Source: an uncultured Eubacteriales bacterium (lineage in GTDB: Bacteria > Bacillota > Clostridia > Oscillospirales > Oscillospiraceae). Taken from it: a DNA stretch of 39,886 bases. Location of the stretch: assembly GCA_900548795.1 (NCBI GenBank), contig URLT01000004.1:1-39886 (forward strand), written 5' to 3'. The notes under the pieces are model-generated. The model was not told where the DNA came from, made no database searches, and was given only the letters and a program-made list of their open reading frames with translations. The position numbers were made by a program, and so were the translations under genes. Of this stretch, positions 39,268-39,886 are shown in pieces; the first letter of the stretch is position 1; each line of letters begins with the position of its first letter.

Positions 39268-39886
39268 TCAGGACAGCTCGATCATGTTCGTATAGAGCCG
39301 GTAATAACGGCCGCGCAGCTCGAGCAGATCGTCGTGGCTGCCGCGCTCGACGACGCGCCCGTTCTCCAGCACGAGAATAGCGTCGGCGTTGCGGACGGTG
39401 GACAGGCGGTGCGCGATGACAAAGACCGTGCGCCCGCGCATCAGCCCGTCGAGGCCGCGCTCGATGAGCTTCTCCGTGCGCGTGTCGACGGACGAGGTCG
39501 CCTCGTCGAGGATCAGCACCGGCGCCTCGGAGACGGCAGCGCGGGCGATGGCCAAAAGCTGCCGCTGCCCCTGAGAGAGGTTCGCGCCGTCGGAGCGGAG
39601 CATCGTGTCGTAGCCCTTGGGCAGATGCGAGATGAAATAATGCGCGTTGGCGATCTTCGCGGCGCGGATGCAGTCCTCGTCCGACGCGTCGAGGCGGCCG
39701 TAACGGATGTTCTCCATGACCGTGCCGGTGAACAGATGCGTGTCCTGCAAAACCGTGCCGAGCGAGCGGCGCAGGTCGTCCTTGCGGATGTGACGCACGT
39801 CGATGCCGTCATAGGTGATTTTTCCGCCCTGAATGTCGTAAAAGCGGTTGATGAGGTTCGTGATGGTCGTCTTGCCCGCGCCGGTC
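39268..39886 (-). CDS. ABC exporter, ATP-binding C-terminal part (5' end beyond window)
   Basis: This is the C-terminal nucleotide-binding domain of a fused membrane/ATPase ABC exporter (MsbA/LmrA-like type). About 206 residues are visible. They begin inside Walker A (TGAGKTTI at the window edge) and continue with the Q-loop GTVLQDTHLFTGTV, the signature LSQGQ, Walker B VLILDEATSSVD and the H-loop IAHRLSTVRNAD. The frame stays open to the right edge. Such proteins often form heterodimers encoded in pairs, but the partner would lie outside. The substrate is unknown. Confidence 0.95.
   Translation of the reverse strand, partial: TGAGKTTITNLINRFYDIQGGKITYDGIDVRHIRKDDLRRSLGTVLQDTHLFTGTVMENIRYGRLDASDEDCIRAAKIANAHYFISHLPKGYDTMLRSDGANLSQGQRQLLAIARAAVSEAPVLILDEATSSVDTRTEKLIERGLDGLMRGRTVFVIAHRLSTVRNADAILVLENGRVVERGSHDDLLELRGRYYRLYTNMIELS

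Noticed and set aside
1..39886. CRISPR array, tRNA or rRNA genes, prophage, transposase or attachment sites
   Set aside because: None was recognised in either strand. The MITE-like repeats have no accompanying transposase in the window.

Overview
The window looks like chromosome from a GC-rich, endospore-forming member of the Clostridia, most likely Oscillospiraceae/Ruminococcaceae. This is judged from gene content and from the very GC-rich third codon positions, not from a database search. Spore formation is indicated by a complete spoIIAA-spoIIAB-sigF operon. Firmicute traits include sigma-A promoters with 17-18 bp spacers, strong Shine-Dalgarno sites, a CIRCE operator in front of groES-groEL, RNase J and a PHO-box-type pst promoter. 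No rRNA, tRNA, CRISPR array, prophage or transposase gene was seen.

Layout. 1-3724 (minus): an aromatic amino acid operon, aroF-tyrA-aroB-aroA, with 4-nt stop/start overlaps. aroF is preceded by a promoter, a 24-codon Phe/Tyr-rich leader peptide and a set of mutually exclusive stems ending in a terminator, i.e. a ribosome-mediated attenuator. 3702-7890 (minus): a MATE exporter, a zinc-ribbon membrane protein and adenine deaminase. 8002-8547 (plus): queH. 8795-12582 (minus): gltX, a CAT-like acetyltransferase and a YibE/F membrane protein. 12633-19025 (minus): pstSCAB-phoU-phoP-phoR with candidate PhoP boxes. 19248-20903 (minus): RNase J behind a long leader. 21368-22561 (plus): a secreted protein with an Ig/cadherin-like and an SLH-like region. 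22814-23899 (minus): a LOR/SDH-family protein. 24032-28575 (minus): a tight cluster of D,D-carboxypeptidase, uracil-DNA glycosylase, tRNA-dihydrouridine synthase, ECF sigma factor and anti-sigma factor. 28605-34203 (plus): a hairpin-cluster element, a ComEA-like protein, a response regulator/kinase pair overlapping a GerMN-repeat lipoprotein gene, then spoIIA. 34515-38442 (minus): a small membrane protein, groESL and a C-terminally shortened MocR-type regulator, which is divergent from an ECF transporter S component (38535-39053, plus). 39268-39886 (minus): the 3' end of an ABC exporter gene.

Three signals stand out. (1) The aro leader is a textbook enterobacterial-style attenuator (Phe/Tyr codons, 1:2, 2:3 and 3:4 stems) in a phylum that usually uses T-boxes for this job, and no T-box motif is present. 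(2) The overlapping regulator-kinase-GerMN lipoprotein trio has the architecture of actinobacterial MtrA-MtrB-LpqB but sits just upstream of spoIIA. (3) A roughly 160-bp element with terminal inverted repeats occurs in two full and three partial copies, each between the 3' end of a minus-strand gene and a strong palindrome; all four convergent gene junctions carry one. A second, unrelated 155-bp element made of six stem-loops lies in the putative comEA leader.

Almost all other long open frames are antisense or shifted shadows of these genes, as expected at this base composition.
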